Of a stretch of DNA of 64,000 nt, positions 26,700 to 37,900 are shown one piece after another. The notes under the pieces are model-generated. The model was given only the letters and a program-made list of their open reading frames with translations. It was not told where the DNA came from and made no database searches. Every line of letters starts with the position of its first letter. Within the stretch, counting starts at the first letter, position 1. The position numbers and the translations under genes were made by a program. The stretch comes from Pricia antarctica. GTDB taxonomy: Bacteria; Bacteroidota; Bacteroidia; Flavobacteriales; Flavobacteriaceae. The stretch lies in NCBI GenBank assembly GCA_011050085.1, contig DRGL01000084.1, positions 62,001-126,000 of the forward strand, in the 5' to 3' direction.

Positions 26700-26777
26700 T
26701 ATATATTGACATAATTGGTATTTCCGATTATTAAAGATAAGCTTTACCTTGGTATTGTAAAATTTAAATTTCCGATC
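26700..26777. promoter_or_regulatory. Divergent LysR/hutH promoter region
   Basis: A 78-base AT-rich gap that must hold both promoters and the LysR site. TTGGTAT occurs twice (near 26717 and 26751), and each copy is followed within about 20 bases by TTCCGAT. This is a candidate for a repeated regulator contact, but no exact T-N11-A box could be singled out. Confidence 0.4.
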
Positions 26778-28358
26778 ATGAGCGTTAAGGATTCCTTATT
26801 TTATTTGGGCAGAGACCATCTTACCGCCGGCAGGGCGCTTCAGATCGCCCGCGGCGAACTGAAAACCGAAATCGCTGCAGACACCCTTGAGCGACTGCGG
26901 GCGAGCAGCCAGCTAGTGGCGGATATCGTGGCGAAAAATGAACCTGTGTACGGTATCAATACCGGTTTTGGCCCGCTCTGTACCACCCGGATTTCCAAGG
27001 AAGCCACCCTTGCCCTGCAGGAGAATATCCTTAAAAGTCATAGTGTTGGAGTGGGAAACCCTATCACACAGGAGATTGCCCTGCTTATGCTAGTTCTGAA
27101 GGCGCACGCGTTGGCGCAGGGCTATTCCGGTATCTCTGAAACCACGTTGGACCGTATCCTTTGGTTTATCAGAAATCAAATTGCCCCCGTGGTCCCCGAG
27201 CAGGGTTCCGTGGGCGCGAGCGGCGATCTTGCCCCGCTTGCCCACCTGTTCCTCCCGCTCTTGGGTTTGGGGGAAGTGGTCTATCAAGGTAATCGTATGG
27301 CGACGAAAAAAGTGTTGAAGAAATTTGGTCTGCAGCCTGTTAAACTTAGGCCCAAAGAAGGCCTGGCCCTGATCAATGGCACCCAGTTTATCGCCGCGCA
27401 TGCCGTACAAGTGATTGATCGCTTAAAAAACTGCCTGGATCACGCCGATATTATAGGCGCCTTGATGCTGGAGGCATTGCAGGGCTCGGTGAAACCATTT
27501 TATCCGGAGCTTCACCGATTGCGCCCCTTTAAAGGGAACCAGCATGTTGCCGCCCGCATTAAATCATTTGTCGCAGGCTCCGATATACTAAGTTCGCACA
27601 AAGATTGTGACAGGGTACAGGACCCGTATTCGCTGCGCTGTATGCCACAGGTGCACGGTGCCTCGCGCAATGCCTGGCTGCACTTGAAGGAACTGCTGGA
27701 AGTGGAGCTGAATTCGGTTACCGACAATCCTGTTCTAATCGATGAAAATCTCACGATAAGTGGCGGTAACTTTCACGGTCAGCCTCTCGCCATGGCACTG
27801 GATTATGCCACTTTAGCGGCCAGTGAACTAGGCAATATCTCAGACCGGCGGGTCTATCTGGCACTTGAGGGCAGATATGCCGGTGTGCCCAAACTTCTGC
27901 TTAAGGAAACGGGCATCAATTCGGGCTACATGATGCTGCAATATACCACGGCAGCCTTGGCGAGCGAGAACAAGGGCCTGTGTTTTCCGGCAAGCGCAGA
28001 CAGCATTCCCACTTCGCTGGGCCAGGAGGATCACGTAAGCATGGGCTCCATCAGCGGGAGGAAGGCACTTCAGGTCATTGGAAATGTGGAGCGCATCCTG
28101 GCCATCGAGATGCTCACCGCGGCCCAGGCCTTTGACTTTAGGGATACATTGAAATCCAGTACCTTTTTGGAACAAACTCACAGGAATATTCGGCAGAAGA
28201 TCGCTTTCGCGAAAGCGGACCGGGTATTCTCAAAAGATATAGAAAAGGCCCATCAGCTCATTCAGGATCGGCAACTGATTGCGGTGTACCATCGATGCAT
28301 GGCCGAAAAATCCCTTGAAGAAATCGATCTTTTCCAAAATGAATTTCAAACGTTCTAG
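26778..28358 (+). CDS. hutH: Histidine ammonia-lyase
   Basis: A 526-residue enzyme of normal size from the ATG at 26778, which matches the family N-terminus; the longer frame upstream is not needed. The MIO cofactor triad A147-S148-G149 lies in GSVGASGDLAPLAH. Other family segments are VYGINTGFGPL near residue 60 and SVTDNPVL in the second half. It removes ammonia from histidine to give urocanate, the first step of histidine use. It is the first gene of the hutHIUG operon, divergent from a LysR gene. There are no odd features. Confidence 0.96.
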   Translation: MSVKDSLFYLGRDHLTAGRALQIARGELKTEIAADTLERLRASSQLVADIVAKNEPVYGINTGFGPLCTTRISKEATLALQENILKSHSVGVGNPITQEIALLMLVLKAHALAQGYSGISETTLDRILWFIRNQIAPVVPEQGSVGASGDLAPLAHLFLPLLGLGEVVYQGNRMATKKVLKKFGLQPVKLRPKEGLALINGTQFIAAHAVQVIDRLKNCLDHADIIGALMLEALQGSVKPFYPELHRLRPFKGNQHVAARIKSFVAGSDILSSHKDCDRVQDPYSLRCMPQVHGASRNAWLHLKELLEVELNSVTDNPVLIDENLTISGGNFHGQPLAMALDYATLAASELGNISDRRVYLALEGRYAGVPKLLLKETGINSGYMMLQYTTAALASENKGLCFPASADSIPTSLGQEDHVSMGSISGRKALQVIGNVERILAIEMLTAAQAFDFRDTLKSSTFLEQTHRNIRQKIAFAKADRVFSKDIEKAHQLIQDRQLIAVYHRCMAEKSLEEIDLFQNEFQTF

Positions 28359-28413
28359 CTTAATTCTATGTTGATTATGCCGTAGTTATAAGCAAACACC
28401 AATTTTTATATAG

Positions 28414-29673
28414 ATGAAAAATAATCATACCTATATCGGTCCCATTCACGAGGTCCTTCCCATGACCGGACTTCCCGAACGCGGGGCAGTAGCCGATTCT
28501 GACCTGAAGCGCCTTACGGCTCAGGGTATCTTGATGAAAAACGGGAAAATTGAACGTGTGGATAAACACGGAACCATCCTTCCCGAAGCACAAAAGTTGG
28601 GCGCGGAAATCCACATTTTGAATGGAAAATATTGCGCATTGCCGGGATTTTTGGACAGTCATACCCATATCTGTTATGCAGGATCGCGCGCTCACGATTA
28701 TGCCATGCGCAACGCCGGAAAAAGCTATCTCGAGATCGCCGAGGCCGGCGGTGGAATCTGGGACACGGTCACGCACACGCGGAAGGCGACCGAAGACGAT
28801 TTGGTTTCAAGGATCGCAAGGCGAGCCAACCTATTGCTCTCCCGGGGCATCACCACCATAGAAGTGAAGAGCGGCTATGGCTTGAGCCCGGCCGAAGAAC
28901 TCAAGATGCTACGTGCGATCCGAAAAGCACAGAAACGAACACCGGCGACCCTAATCCCTACCTGTCTGGCGGCACATACGATTCCTAGGGAATATAAAGG
29001 GAATGCTGCCGGTTATATTGAACTGCTTGTAGAGGAACTCCTGCCCCAGATTCGTGAAGAACGTTTGTCGGCACGTGTGGATGCTTTTATCGAAAAGGGT
29101 TCCTTTACGCCGGAAAACATTCGTCCTTATTTTAAAAAGGCACAAGAACTGGGATTTGATATCACAGTTCATGCGGACCAGTTCACAACTGGCGGAAGCC
29201 GTGTCGCCGTGGATTTTGGTGCCGTGAGTGCAGATCATCTGGAGGCCAGTACAGCGGCGCAAATCAAACTTTTGGCACAATCCAATACGGTGGCCACGGC
29301 ACTTCCCGGGGCGACCTTGGGTCTGGGAGGTAGCTTTGCCCCTGCCCGGAAATTACTCGATCAGGGAGCCGTACTGTCCATTGCCAGCGACTGGAATCCG
29401 GGTTCCGCCCCTATGGGCGACCTGCTTGCCCAAGCGGCTATTTTTGGGGTCTTTGAAAAGTTGAGCAACGCCGAAATCCTCGCCGGTATCACCACACGGG
29501 CCGCCAAAGCCTTGAACTTGGGCCATAAGGTATCCTTAGAAAAGGGAAATCCGGCCGATCTGGTACTGTTCAGGACCGATTCCTACGCCAATATTCTATA
29601 TCACCAAGGACAATTAAAACCTGATCAGGTTTTCAAGAATGGGAAACAGGTTTTTAAAACAGCATTATCATGA
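28414..29673 (+). CDS. hutI: Imidazolonepropionase
   Basis: A 419-residue amidohydrolase-fold enzyme. The metal motif HTHICYAG is near residue 82, KSGYGL near 150, HADQFT near 252 and ASDWNPGSAP near 327. It hydrolyses imidazolone-5-propionate to N-formimino-glutamate, step three of the pathway. It is 55 bases downstream of hutH, and its stop overlaps the hutU start by four bases (ATGA), so the two are translationally coupled. The length and residues are normal for the family. Confidence 0.95.
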   Translation: MKNNHTYIGPIHEVLPMTGLPERGAVADSDLKRLTAQGILMKNGKIERVDKHGTILPEAQKLGAEIHILNGKYCALPGFLDSHTHICYAGSRAHDYAMRNAGKSYLEIAEAGGGIWDTVTHTRKATEDDLVSRIARRANLLLSRGITTIEVKSGYGLSPAEELKMLRAIRKAQKRTPATLIPTCLAAHTIPREYKGNAAGYIELLVEELLPQIREERLSARVDAFIEKGSFTPENIRPYFKKAQELGFDITVHADQFTTGGSRVAVDFGAVSADHLEASTAAQIKLLAQSNTVATALPGATLGLGGSFAPARKLLDQGAVLSIASDWNPGSAPMGDLLAQAAIFGVFEKLSNAEILAGITTRAAKALNLGHKVSLEKGNPADLVLFRTDSYANILYHQGQLKPDQVFKNGKQVFKTALS

Positions 29674-31673
29674 ACTTTCAAGAGCTTATTTTACAGGGCG
29701 TTCCAACGCAGCTTCCCCATAAAAAAACATACGATCCCCAAGCCGATCATGCCCCTAGGCGGAAGGATATCCTAGATCCTGAGGAAAAAAAACTGGCCGT
29801 GCGCAATGCGCTGCGCTATTTCCCAGAAACTTGGCACCAGACGCTGGCGCGGGAATTTTACCGGGAACTGCAGGAATACGGCCGTATCTATATGTACCGC
29901 TTTAAACCGGATTACGAGATGTACGCCAGGCCTATCGATACCTATCCTTCACAATGCGTCCAGGCAGCAGGCATAATGCTGATGATCCAGAACAACCTAG
30001 ACCCAAAAGTGGCACAGCATCCCGACGAACTTATCACTTATGGGGGTAACGGGGCGGTTTTTCAAAATTGGGCACAATACCTGCTCACGATGCAGTATCT
30101 GGCGCAGATGACACAGCAGCAGACCTTGCACATCTATTCCGGCCATCCCATGGGTCTGTTCCCCTCCTCGCCGGATGCACCGCGCGTGGTAGTAACTAAC
30201 GGGATGATGGTCCCCAATTATTCCAAACCGGATGATTGGGAGCGTTTTAATGCCCTTGGTGTGACCCAGTACGGCCAGATGACCGCCGGTTCTTATATGT
30301 ACATCGGTCCACAGGGCATTGTGCACGGGACCACCATTACGGTCATGAACGCCTTTAGAAAGACCCTAAAGTCGGACGAAACCCCTGCCGGCCATATCTT
30401 CCTCACCGCAGGTTTGGGGGGTATGAGCGGGGCACAACCCAAAGCAGGAAATATCGCCGGGTGCATCACTATTTGTGCCGAGGTCAACCCCGATGCGGTA
30501 CGCAAACGCCACGAGCAAGGATGGGTTGATGAATTAATCGAAAACATGGATGCTCTAGTGTCTCGTACTCGGAAAGCACAACATGATGGCGAGGTGGTCT
30601 CCCTTGCCTATCTGGGCAACGTCGTCGAAGTCTGGGAGCGGTTTGACACCGAAAACATATACGTTCAATTGGGTTCGGACCAGACCTCGCTACACAATCC
30701 CTGGGGCGGCGGCTACTACCCCGTGGGACTGGATTTCGCGGAAGCGAACAAGTTGATGACGGAGGATCCGAAAGCTTTTAAAAAGCAGGTCCGGGATTCG
30801 CTGCAAAGGCACGCCGCCGCCATAAACAAGCATACCGCAAAGGGCACCTATTTTTTTGACTACGGCAATGCCTTTCTTTTGGAAGCGTCCCGTGCCGGTG
30901 CCGAGATTATGGCAGAGAACGGGATCGATTTCAGGTATCCATCCTATGTACAGGATATTTTGGGTCCTTTATGCTTTGATTATGGCTTCGGTCCTTTTCG
31001 CTGGGTCTGTACCTCCGGGAATCCTGAAGATTTAAAAAATACCGATGCGATAGCAAAAGAGGTTTTGGAGGCCATCAAAAAAGAGGCCCCGCCTGAAATC
31101 GGCCAACAGCTTCAGGACAACATCACCTGGATCGCCGAAGCGGAAAAAAATAAATTGGTCGTGGGTTCCCAGGCCCGTATTCTTTATGCCGACGCAGAGG
31201 GGCGCCAGAAAATCGCCTTGGCCTTTAATGAAGCTATAAAAACCGGAAAAATAAAATCGCCTATCGTCTTGGGGCGCGATCACCACGATGTGAGCGGCAC
31301 CGACTCGCCCTACCGCGAGACCAGTAATATCTACGATGGCAGCCGTTTTACCGCAGATATGGCGATACACAACGTGATCGGCGACAGCTTCAGGGGCGCG
31401 ACCTGGGTATCCATACACAATGGGGGCGGCGTGGGCTGGGGCGAGGTCATCAATGGTGGCTTTGGGATGTTCCTAGATGGCTCGAAAAAAGTAGAAGGTC
31501 AAATCAAAAACATGTTGTTTTTTGATGTTAACAATGGAATTGCCAGACGAAGCTGGGCACGAAACAAAGAGGCGCGTTTCGCAATAGAGCGGGAAATGCG
31601 GCGCACCCCGAACTTAAAGGTCACCGTCCCGTACCTGGTGGACGAGGCTATACTAAATACTATGGATCAATGA
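29670..31673 (+). CDS. hutU: Urocanate hydratase
   Basis: A 667-residue enzyme that converts urocanate to imidazolone propionate with tightly bound NAD. TYGGNGAVFQNWAQY near residue 120 and TAGSYMYIGPQGIVHGT near 208 mark the NAD and substrate regions, and a cysteine-containing segment (VCTSGNPEDL) follows near 447. It is about 110 residues longer than the classic pseudomonad enzyme, closer to the long form seen in Bacteroidota and eukaryotes. It overlaps hutI and hutG by four bases at each end. Confidence 0.95.
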   Translation: MNFQELILQGVPTQLPHKKTYDPQADHAPRRKDILDPEEKKLAVRNALRYFPETWHQTLAREFYRELQEYGRIYMYRFKPDYEMYARPIDTYPSQCVQAAGIMLMIQNNLDPKVAQHPDELITYGGNGAVFQNWAQYLLTMQYLAQMTQQQTLHIYSGHPMGLFPSSPDAPRVVVTNGMMVPNYSKPDDWERFNALGVTQYGQMTAGSYMYIGPQGIVHGTTITVMNAFRKTLKSDETPAGHIFLTAGLGGMSGAQPKAGNIAGCITICAEVNPDAVRKRHEQGWVDELIENMDALVSRTRKAQHDGEVVSLAYLGNVVEVWERFDTENIYVQLGSDQTSLHNPWGGGYYPVGLDFAEANKLMTEDPKAFKKQVRDSLQRHAAAINKHTAKGTYFFDYGNAFLLEASRAGAEIMAENGIDFRYPSYVQDILGPLCFDYGFGPFRWVCTSGNPEDLKNTDAIAKEVLEAIKKEAPPEIGQQLQDNITWIAEAEKNKLVVGSQARILYADAEGRQKIALAFNEAIKTGKIKSPIVLGRDHHDVSGTDSPYRETSNIYDGSRFTADMAIHNVIGDSFRGATWVSIHNGGGVGWGEVINGGFGMFLDGSKKVEGQIKNMLFFDVNNGIARRSWARNKEARFAIEREMRRTPNLKVTVPYLVDEAILNTMDQ

Positions 31674-32614
31674 AAAATTATCGACCATCGAATCCGGAGT
31701 TATGGCAGGGAAGGGTCTCCAAAGCGCAATTGTACCTCCACGAAAAAGTGGAAGCTGCCTCGTTGATAGATTTACGCAATGCTGAAGGTAACGAAGTGGC
31801 ACTCTTGGGCTATTGCTGCGATATCGGGGTCAAAAGGAATCAAGGCCGTACAGGCGCCGTCGAAGGCCCGGATGCGATCCGGAAAATGATGGGCGGCCTG
31901 AGCAACCATTGGGACCCCAGTTTTAAGATCAATGATTTTGGTAACTTGGTCTGTGACGGAAATGGGTTGGAAACCCAGCAGAACGAAACGGCCGATGCCG
32001 TAAGCGTACTGTTGACCAAGGGTTATTTCCCGATTGTCATGGGCGGCGGCCATGACTTGGCATACGGCCATTTCAAGGGAATACGAAAAGCCTTTGTAGA
32101 AAAATCCATTGGAATCATCAATTTAGATGCACATTTTGATTTGCGGGAAGTAGGCTTACATGGAACTTCCGGGACTCCATTTTGGGAAATTGCCCAAGAC
32201 GAAACGGATTTCCAGTATTGCTGTCTGGGAATTCAAAAAGCGAGCAATGATCGCAAACTTTTCCAAACTGCAAAAAAGCTCAAGGTGATCCATTTGAGCA
32301 ATACGGAGTTTACCCTATCCAACTGGTCGATGGTTCAGGAAAGCCTTCAAAGATTTATGGACACTATAGATCTGGTTTACCTCAGCATAGATCTGGATGG
32401 TTTCTGCAGTAGCATTGCGCCAGGAGTCAGTGCGCCATCTCCCTTGGGTTTTCAGCCCGATGTGGCCCTAAAAACCATCGCGTTATTGGCACAATCGCAA
32501 AAATTGGTCAGCGCGGATATTGTGGAACTCAATCCGCGTTATGACCACGATAACGCCACAGCACGCCTTGCCTCAAGATTAATCTATAAATTGATGGAGG
32601 AATTAAAATTATAG
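31670..32614 (+). CDS. hutG: Formimidoylglutamase (arginase family)
   Basis: A 314-residue ureohydrolase. The manganese-binding motifs GGGHD (near 125), NLDAHFDLR (near 148) and SIDLDGF (near 242) are complete. It splits N-formimino-glutamate into glutamate and formamide, the last step in the short hut route. GPDAIRKMM near residue 66 is the usual family signature. It overlaps hutU by four bases and ends the operon; the following gap of 90 bases faces a minus-strand gene. Agmatinase is the alternative by family, but the operon context settles it. Confidence 0.94.
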   Translation: MKNYRPSNPELWQGRVSKAQLYLHEKVEAASLIDLRNAEGNEVALLGYCCDIGVKRNQGRTGAVEGPDAIRKMMGGLSNHWDPSFKINDFGNLVCDGNGLETQQNETADAVSVLLTKGYFPIVMGGGHDLAYGHFKGIRKAFVEKSIGIINLDAHFDLREVGLHGTSGTPFWEIAQDETDFQYCCLGIQKASNDRKLFQTAKKLKVIHLSNTEFTLSNWSMVQESLQRFMDTIDLVYLSIDLDGFCSSIAPGVSAPSPLGFQPDVALKTIALLAQSQKLVSADIVELNPRYDHDNATARLASRLIYKLMEELKL

Positions 32615-32704
32615 GCCCCAAAACCTATATACAATGGCCCGTAATAAGGTATGAATCCACTCAATCAAAGGATTTCAAATTACTTTGCGATGATTAAAAT
32701 CCAG

Positions 32705-33424
32705 TCACTTACTTTTTTTCATCTTCTTTTTTGTCCATTTCCGAACTGTCGGAGAAGATGTATACCATAACAGGAAACCACTAAGGACGGTAATCAATCC
32801 AAGAAGGGAAAATGCCCTTAATATTATATTATTGAAATCATCCCTTCCCTCGTAATCCATCGTATGGGTCATCCAAAGGAAATCAAACCAACGCCAATCC
32901 CGATGTCTTAACGTTCTAAACGTCCCGTCGGCTACCGACACATATGCCCGTAAATTTTCAGGAGTTTCATAGGATATCACGTATGCCGGTAGGGGCCCTC
33001 CCCGGTATTCGTGATGATTTCCGGTTGAAGTTATTCTCTCTATTTCAGTGACTTCCAGTCCGTCTATCATATTTTGATCGGCAACGGCGACCGCTTCAGC
33101 TTCCGAAAGCTTGTTTTTGACCTCACCTGTTTTTGCGTTCCGCAGTGTATTTTGGTTGATCCAATAATAGGGCTCACCGGCAATATTTTTGAGTTCCATG
33201 GAATGGATCTCGGTACCGGAATCAAACTCGGAAGGACTTTTTAGATTTGAAAAATCAGTTTGGACCATTTCGGTTTTTCGAAATTGATCGCCGTGTATCT
33301 CATCTATATCCGTCCAACTGAAGTACAGGCCACTTACCGTCCACATAATGAATTGTATACCTATGAACAGGCCGAGATACCTATGCGCTTGCCTTATTTT
33401 CAAGGCTGTTTTTCTATTTACCAT
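32705..33424 (-). CDS. PepSY-domain transmembrane protein
   Basis: A 239-residue protein with one helix near residues 15-35 (YLGLFIGIQFIMWTVSGLYFSW) shown here as a family-typical first helix, two PepSY-like periplasmic segments, and a last helix near 205-225, ending in a very basic tail. The histidines RQAHRYLG and HTMDY are placed like the heme ligands of PepSY-TM reductases that act on iron-siderophore complexes. That would fit its place downstream of a SusC/SusD pair controlled by an ECF sigma factor, but no direct evidence for reductase activity is in the sequence. It is 64 bases after susD. Confidence 0.8.
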   Translation of the reverse strand: MVNRKTALKIRQAHRYLGLFIGIQFIMWTVSGLYFSWTDIDEIHGDQFRKTEMVQTDFSNLKSPSEFDSGTEIHSMELKNIAGEPYYWINQNTLRNAKTGEVKNKLSEAEAVAVADQNMIDGLEVTEIERITSTGNHHEYRGGPLPAYVISYETPENLRAYVSVADGTFRTLRHRDWRWFDFLWMTHTMDYEGRDDFNNIILRAFSLLGLITVLSGFLLWYTSSPTVRKWTKKKMKKSK

Positions 33425-33488
33425 ATATTCAAAAAGAGCTCGTAATTATTATATTCACTAATGAAATTCACCTATATTTCCAGGTTCT

Positions 33489-34937
33489 TTAGTAACCTTC
33501 GGTTTGTTCCATTCCCGATGCTTGAATTTCACTGGCAGGGATCGGGCAAATCGTCCTGTTATCTGTGGCCAGAATATCCAAATTGGATACATCCACTCCA
33601 GTATTCACATGCTCATCAACAGGGCGAACAATATCTTTACCTCTCCGAATATAGTCGTAAACACCATGTCCTTCCAGAGCAAGCTCCCTTCTTCTCTCTT
33701 CCGCAATTCTTTCTTTCAGTGCTTCGCCGGTTTCCGTAGCCTGAACGGTAGAGAAATTTGTAGTCCTTTTTTCAATAAGGGTATTCAGGTAATTCAATGC
33801 CTCGGGGTCACCTCCGCCAGCACCGTTGGCAGCAGCTTCCGCGGCTGTTAAGTACATTTCGGAAAGCCTTAGCACGGGAATATTGTGGTCACTTAAGCCC
33901 CCGCCGTCACTACGGTTCATATACTTAACGAATGCATTCATAGTTCCCTCCTTGTCTTCCTCGAGGAATGCCGCTCTTGGGTCACCTTCATAAGCACCTA
34001 ATAAGTCTACAAAAGTTTGGGTAGCGATTATATCTCCTTGTCCTCCATTTTTAAAATCGAATTGGGCTCCCAGGCCATTACTGCCAAGAGAATTTTGGCT
34101 TGTAATACTTAATTCAAAAAGAGATTCGGAATTAAAATCTTCAAAAACATAGGAATCCACGTCCATCAAATTATCAGCACCTCTGTCAGAGATTACTTCT
34201 TTAGCATATTTAAGGGCATTCTCCCAATCTTCTTTATAAAGATATACACGGGCCAATAAGGCCTTGACTCCTGTTTTGGTCAGATACTTGGTGCTTCCCT
34301 GATCCCAGCTGTTCTCCCCTAACCTATCAAGAGAGCTCACCAAGTCGAGTATAATCTGATCATAGGTCACTCCGAGACTACTTCTCTCCGTGACAGTTTC
34401 TTCGGAAGAAAGTTTTAGGGGCAACCCCTGTGAAGCTCCTCCCGCTTTTATCCAAGGGTAAGCAAAGGTTCTGGCCAGGTCGAAATAAACCATCCCCCTT
34501 AAACCCAAAGCCTCTCCTAAAATCTTTTGCTTTTCTTCGGACTTCCCTTCGGCAGCTTCTATATTACTAATTATTAGATTCAAGTTGTTGATAGCTTTAA
34601 AGGATTGAATCCACAAGTCTTCACAGCTACCGTTATTGTTACTGCTTTCTTCATACTTATAGGCGATAAACTCATAATCCCTTGGGTTATACGTAGTTTG
34701 TACAAATCTAAAATCAGTACCTTTAACAGCCGCCCTTTTGTACAAAATTCTCCCTAGATATGTATTTCGGGATATTTCATTGTAAGTTCCGGTCAATAAT
34801 TTATCAAGTTTCTCCACCGAATTAAGTACGAGGCTCTCAGAGATAACGTGATCCGGTCTTTGGTCGAGCAAATCCTTGCTGCAACCCTGAAGAATTAGTA
34901 ATCCTAAGATTAAAAGGCTATTTATGAATGTTTTCAT
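33489..34937 (-). CDS. SusD/RagB-family outer-membrane lipoprotein
   Basis: A 482-residue surface lipoprotein; the lipobox LQGC places the lipidated cysteine at residue 19. It has the SusD helical repeat pattern (EALGLRGMVYFDLARTFAYP near 145, and ALLARVYLYKEDWENAL near 230) and a C-terminal RRRELALEGHGVYDYIRRGK, typical of RagB proteins. It would cap the SusC barrel and bind the ligand. It is 18 bases downstream of susC. No polysaccharide-degrading enzymes are beside it, so a glycan substrate is not supported; a metal-chelate or small peptide is possible. Confidence 0.92.
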   Translation of the reverse strand: MKTFINSLLILGLLILQGCSKDLLDQRPDHVISESLVLNSVEKLDKLLTGTYNEISRNTYLGRILYKRAAVKGTDFRFVQTTYNPRDYEFIAYKYEESSNNNGSCEDLWIQSFKAINNLNLIISNIEAAEGKSEEKQKILGEALGLRGMVYFDLARTFAYPWIKAGGASQGLPLKLSSEETVTERSSLGVTYDQIILDLVSSLDRLGENSWDQGSTKYLTKTGVKALLARVYLYKEDWENALKYAKEVISDRGADNLMDVDSYVFEDFNSESLFELSITSQNSLGSNGLGAQFDFKNGGQGDIIATQTFVDLLGAYEGDPRAAFLEEDKEGTMNAFVKYMNRSDGGGLSDHNIPVLRLSEMYLTAAEAAANGAGGGDPEALNYLNTLIEKRTTNFSTVQATETGEALKERIAEERRRELALEGHGVYDYIRRGKDIVRPVDEHVNTGVDVSNLDILATDNRTICPIPASEIQASGMEQTEGY

Positions 34938-34955
34938 TATAATTTTTTTTAAGTT

Positions 34956-37900
34956 CTAAAATTGTAATTGAAGCCCTAACAGAATAGTCCTGGCTGTTGG
35001 TACCTGAAAGAAATTCACTCCATCGACTACGGATTCGGGGTCATAACCGTCCAGCTTGGTCCATAGAAATAGATTATTTCCCTGTATATAAACAGATCCG
35101 CCTTTAACAATATTCCCTGCAATTGGAAGATTGTAGCTCAATTTTACGTTTTTTAATTTCAGGTAATCCGAGCCGTACAAATGTCTTGTTGAAACATCAT
35201 TGGAGAAAGTTGGGTTACCATTGATCCTGATCGGCACCGTAGCATTCGTATTATTTGGATTCCAGGGATCAAGTTGGGCAACTGTATTGGTATATTGCGG
35301 GGCAAATCCATCGTCATCGCGTTGAAATGCAGTACGATCATATACCTTGCCTCCCAGGCCGAAAGTGAATTGGAAATCGAACGTAAAATCTTTATAATTT
35401 AGTTGGTTGAACAAACCGCCTTGAAAATCTTGTAAAGCATCCCCAAAAATTCCGTAGCCGGCCTCTTCGGCATTTGTTGTTAATGCACCTGTTCTTTCTC
35501 CATTTTCCAAAACATGATATTGTGCGTACCCACTTGAAGGATCTACACCGGCATAATCCCTTAAGTAAAAGGAATAAATACTTTCACCTTCCTTAACAAT
35601 CAAAGGAACCTGACCATATCTTGAACCATATGAGGGAACTATATCATTCTTTAGTTTAGTAATCTCGTTATCAAGAATGGTAAGGTTAGCACTAGTTCTC
35701 CAAGAAAAATCTTCGGTCGAAATAGGAGTATACCCAATTTCAAACTCCCATCCTTTATTGGTCATCTCCCCGAAGTTTTGCAATTGGGTCGTAAATCCTG
35801 TGGTAAGGGTTACAGGAACATTCAACAATAGGTCTTCCGTCTTTTTATTAAAATAATTGGCGGTTAGGTCCAATTTGCCGAATAGATTGATATCTACCCC
35901 CACATTGAAATTTTTACTCAGCTCCCAGGAAAGATCGGGATTTTGAAGTTGCCCATAGGACAAACCGGATTCTCCACCATATCCCTTTTCATCCGTTGCA
36001 AAAAACGCTAAAGCAGCGTAATATTGAGGTGGTAAATTTCCATTGGTTCCATAGCTCCCCCTAAATTTCATATAATCTAATCCATCAATATCAAGAAAAT
36101 CTTCTTCGCTTGCTACCCAAGCCCCTGAAAGGGACCAAAATGTTCCCCAGCGAGAATCTTTTCCAAACCTTGAAGATCCGTCCCGTCTGACGCTGGCGGA
36201 TAAATAGTATTTCTGATTAAAATTGTATGAGAATTGAGAGAAATAAGAAAGCAGTGAATAATTCTCTGCATATCCCGTATGGCTCCAAAGAGTGCCGATA
36301 CTACTTGCCGATAATAGTTCACTATCCAAGACATCATATCCATAGACATTTATTGAGTTCATTTTTGAAACCTGTGATTCCTGCCCTAGCAGAACTTCGA
36401 TGCCATGATTTCCGAAGTTGTCATTGTAGTTCAATAAATTGGTAACGGTATACTGAAACACCTCGCTTTTCACACGATTGAGAACACCGTTCCAGATTCC
36501 GCCACCTGCACCGAATACTTTATTGTCATATAATGTCTCATCAATCGCTTGCTGATCTATGCCAAATGTGGTCTTGAAAGTAAGCGGCTCCAGAATTTGA
36601 AATTCGGTATAGGCATTTCCTCTTACCCTAAATTCGGTATTTTCATATTCACCCACTTTCAACACCCCAATTGGGTTGGCATTTTTTTCAATGTCATTGG
36701 GAAGATTGGCAAAACCTTCAAAGCCTTCGGGATCATATATCGGTGCTGCCGGCGGAAGAACACGAGCCATATATAATGGATTCAGCCCTCCTGCGTAATT
36801 ACCATCAAAGTTGGCAGCATTTCTTTCAGTCTTTGCCACCGAAAGATTTACTCCCAGTTTAACCCAATCCTTGGCCTGGTTTTCAAGATTCACTCTGCCC
36901 GAGTATCTTTTCAGCCCCGTTTCTATGATTGTACCTGTCTGATTGAGATAATCACCAGACACGTAAAAAGAAGTCTTTTCGCTCCCACCTCTTGCCGATA
37001 GATTATATTTTTGGACTAAACCGTTCCGATAAATGGCGTCAAGCCAATCTGAATTGGCATTAGTTGTTCCGTATATACCCTCATAATCACTTACCGCCTG
37101 ACTTTCATAGGTGTTATAGAGCGCATTATCACCATAAACTCTAGTGAATTCGGCATTTTCATTATTTTGGATGTACTGGTTGGTTTGACCTTCGATCCAA
37201 AGGTCTTTGAATTGTACATTATTGATGAGTTTTTCCTCGGTAAGGTTATTGCTCCAACCTGTTTCAACGCCCAGGGTTATTTCCGTTTCACCCGTTTTTC
37301 CATCTTTGGTAGTAATTATAATAACACCATTAGCAGCCCTGGAACCGTAAAGGGATGAGGCAGCGGCATCTTTTAAAACCGTAATGCTTTTGATATCTTC
37401 CGAGTTGATAGTCGACAATGGGTTATATCCAGTGCTTCCCACCATATCGTCCCCAGCTCTTAAGTTTGAATTGGTATTAATTACTACTCCATCCAATACG
37501 TATAAAGGCTGTGTATTACCACTAATAGAACCGATACCCCTTATTTGAACGTCAGACTTCCCTCCCGGCTGGCCGGAGGTAGAAACATTGATTCCGGAAA
37601 CCTTTCCCTGAAGTGCAGTTTCAAAACTAGCCGTAGAACTACGTGTAAGTACTTCGGAACTCACGGTTTCCGCTGCACCGGTAAAACTTCGTTTATCAGA
37701 AGATCCGTAGGCCACAACTATCACTTCATCCAACCCCGCTGCACTTTCTTCCAATGACACGGTTAAGGTCGTTCGTCCGTTTACGTTCACCTCCTTGGTC
37801 GCAAATCCGATATAAGAAACTACCAAGGTTGCGTTTTCGTCGGCGAGATTCAATGAATAATTGCCGTCAAAATCGGCGGTTACCCCATTTGTGGTCCCCT

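Noticed and set aside
26715-26777. 21-residue N-terminal extension of hutH
   Set aside because: It would start at a TTG inside the LysR/hutH promoter gap, and the family N-terminus begins at the ATG at 26778.
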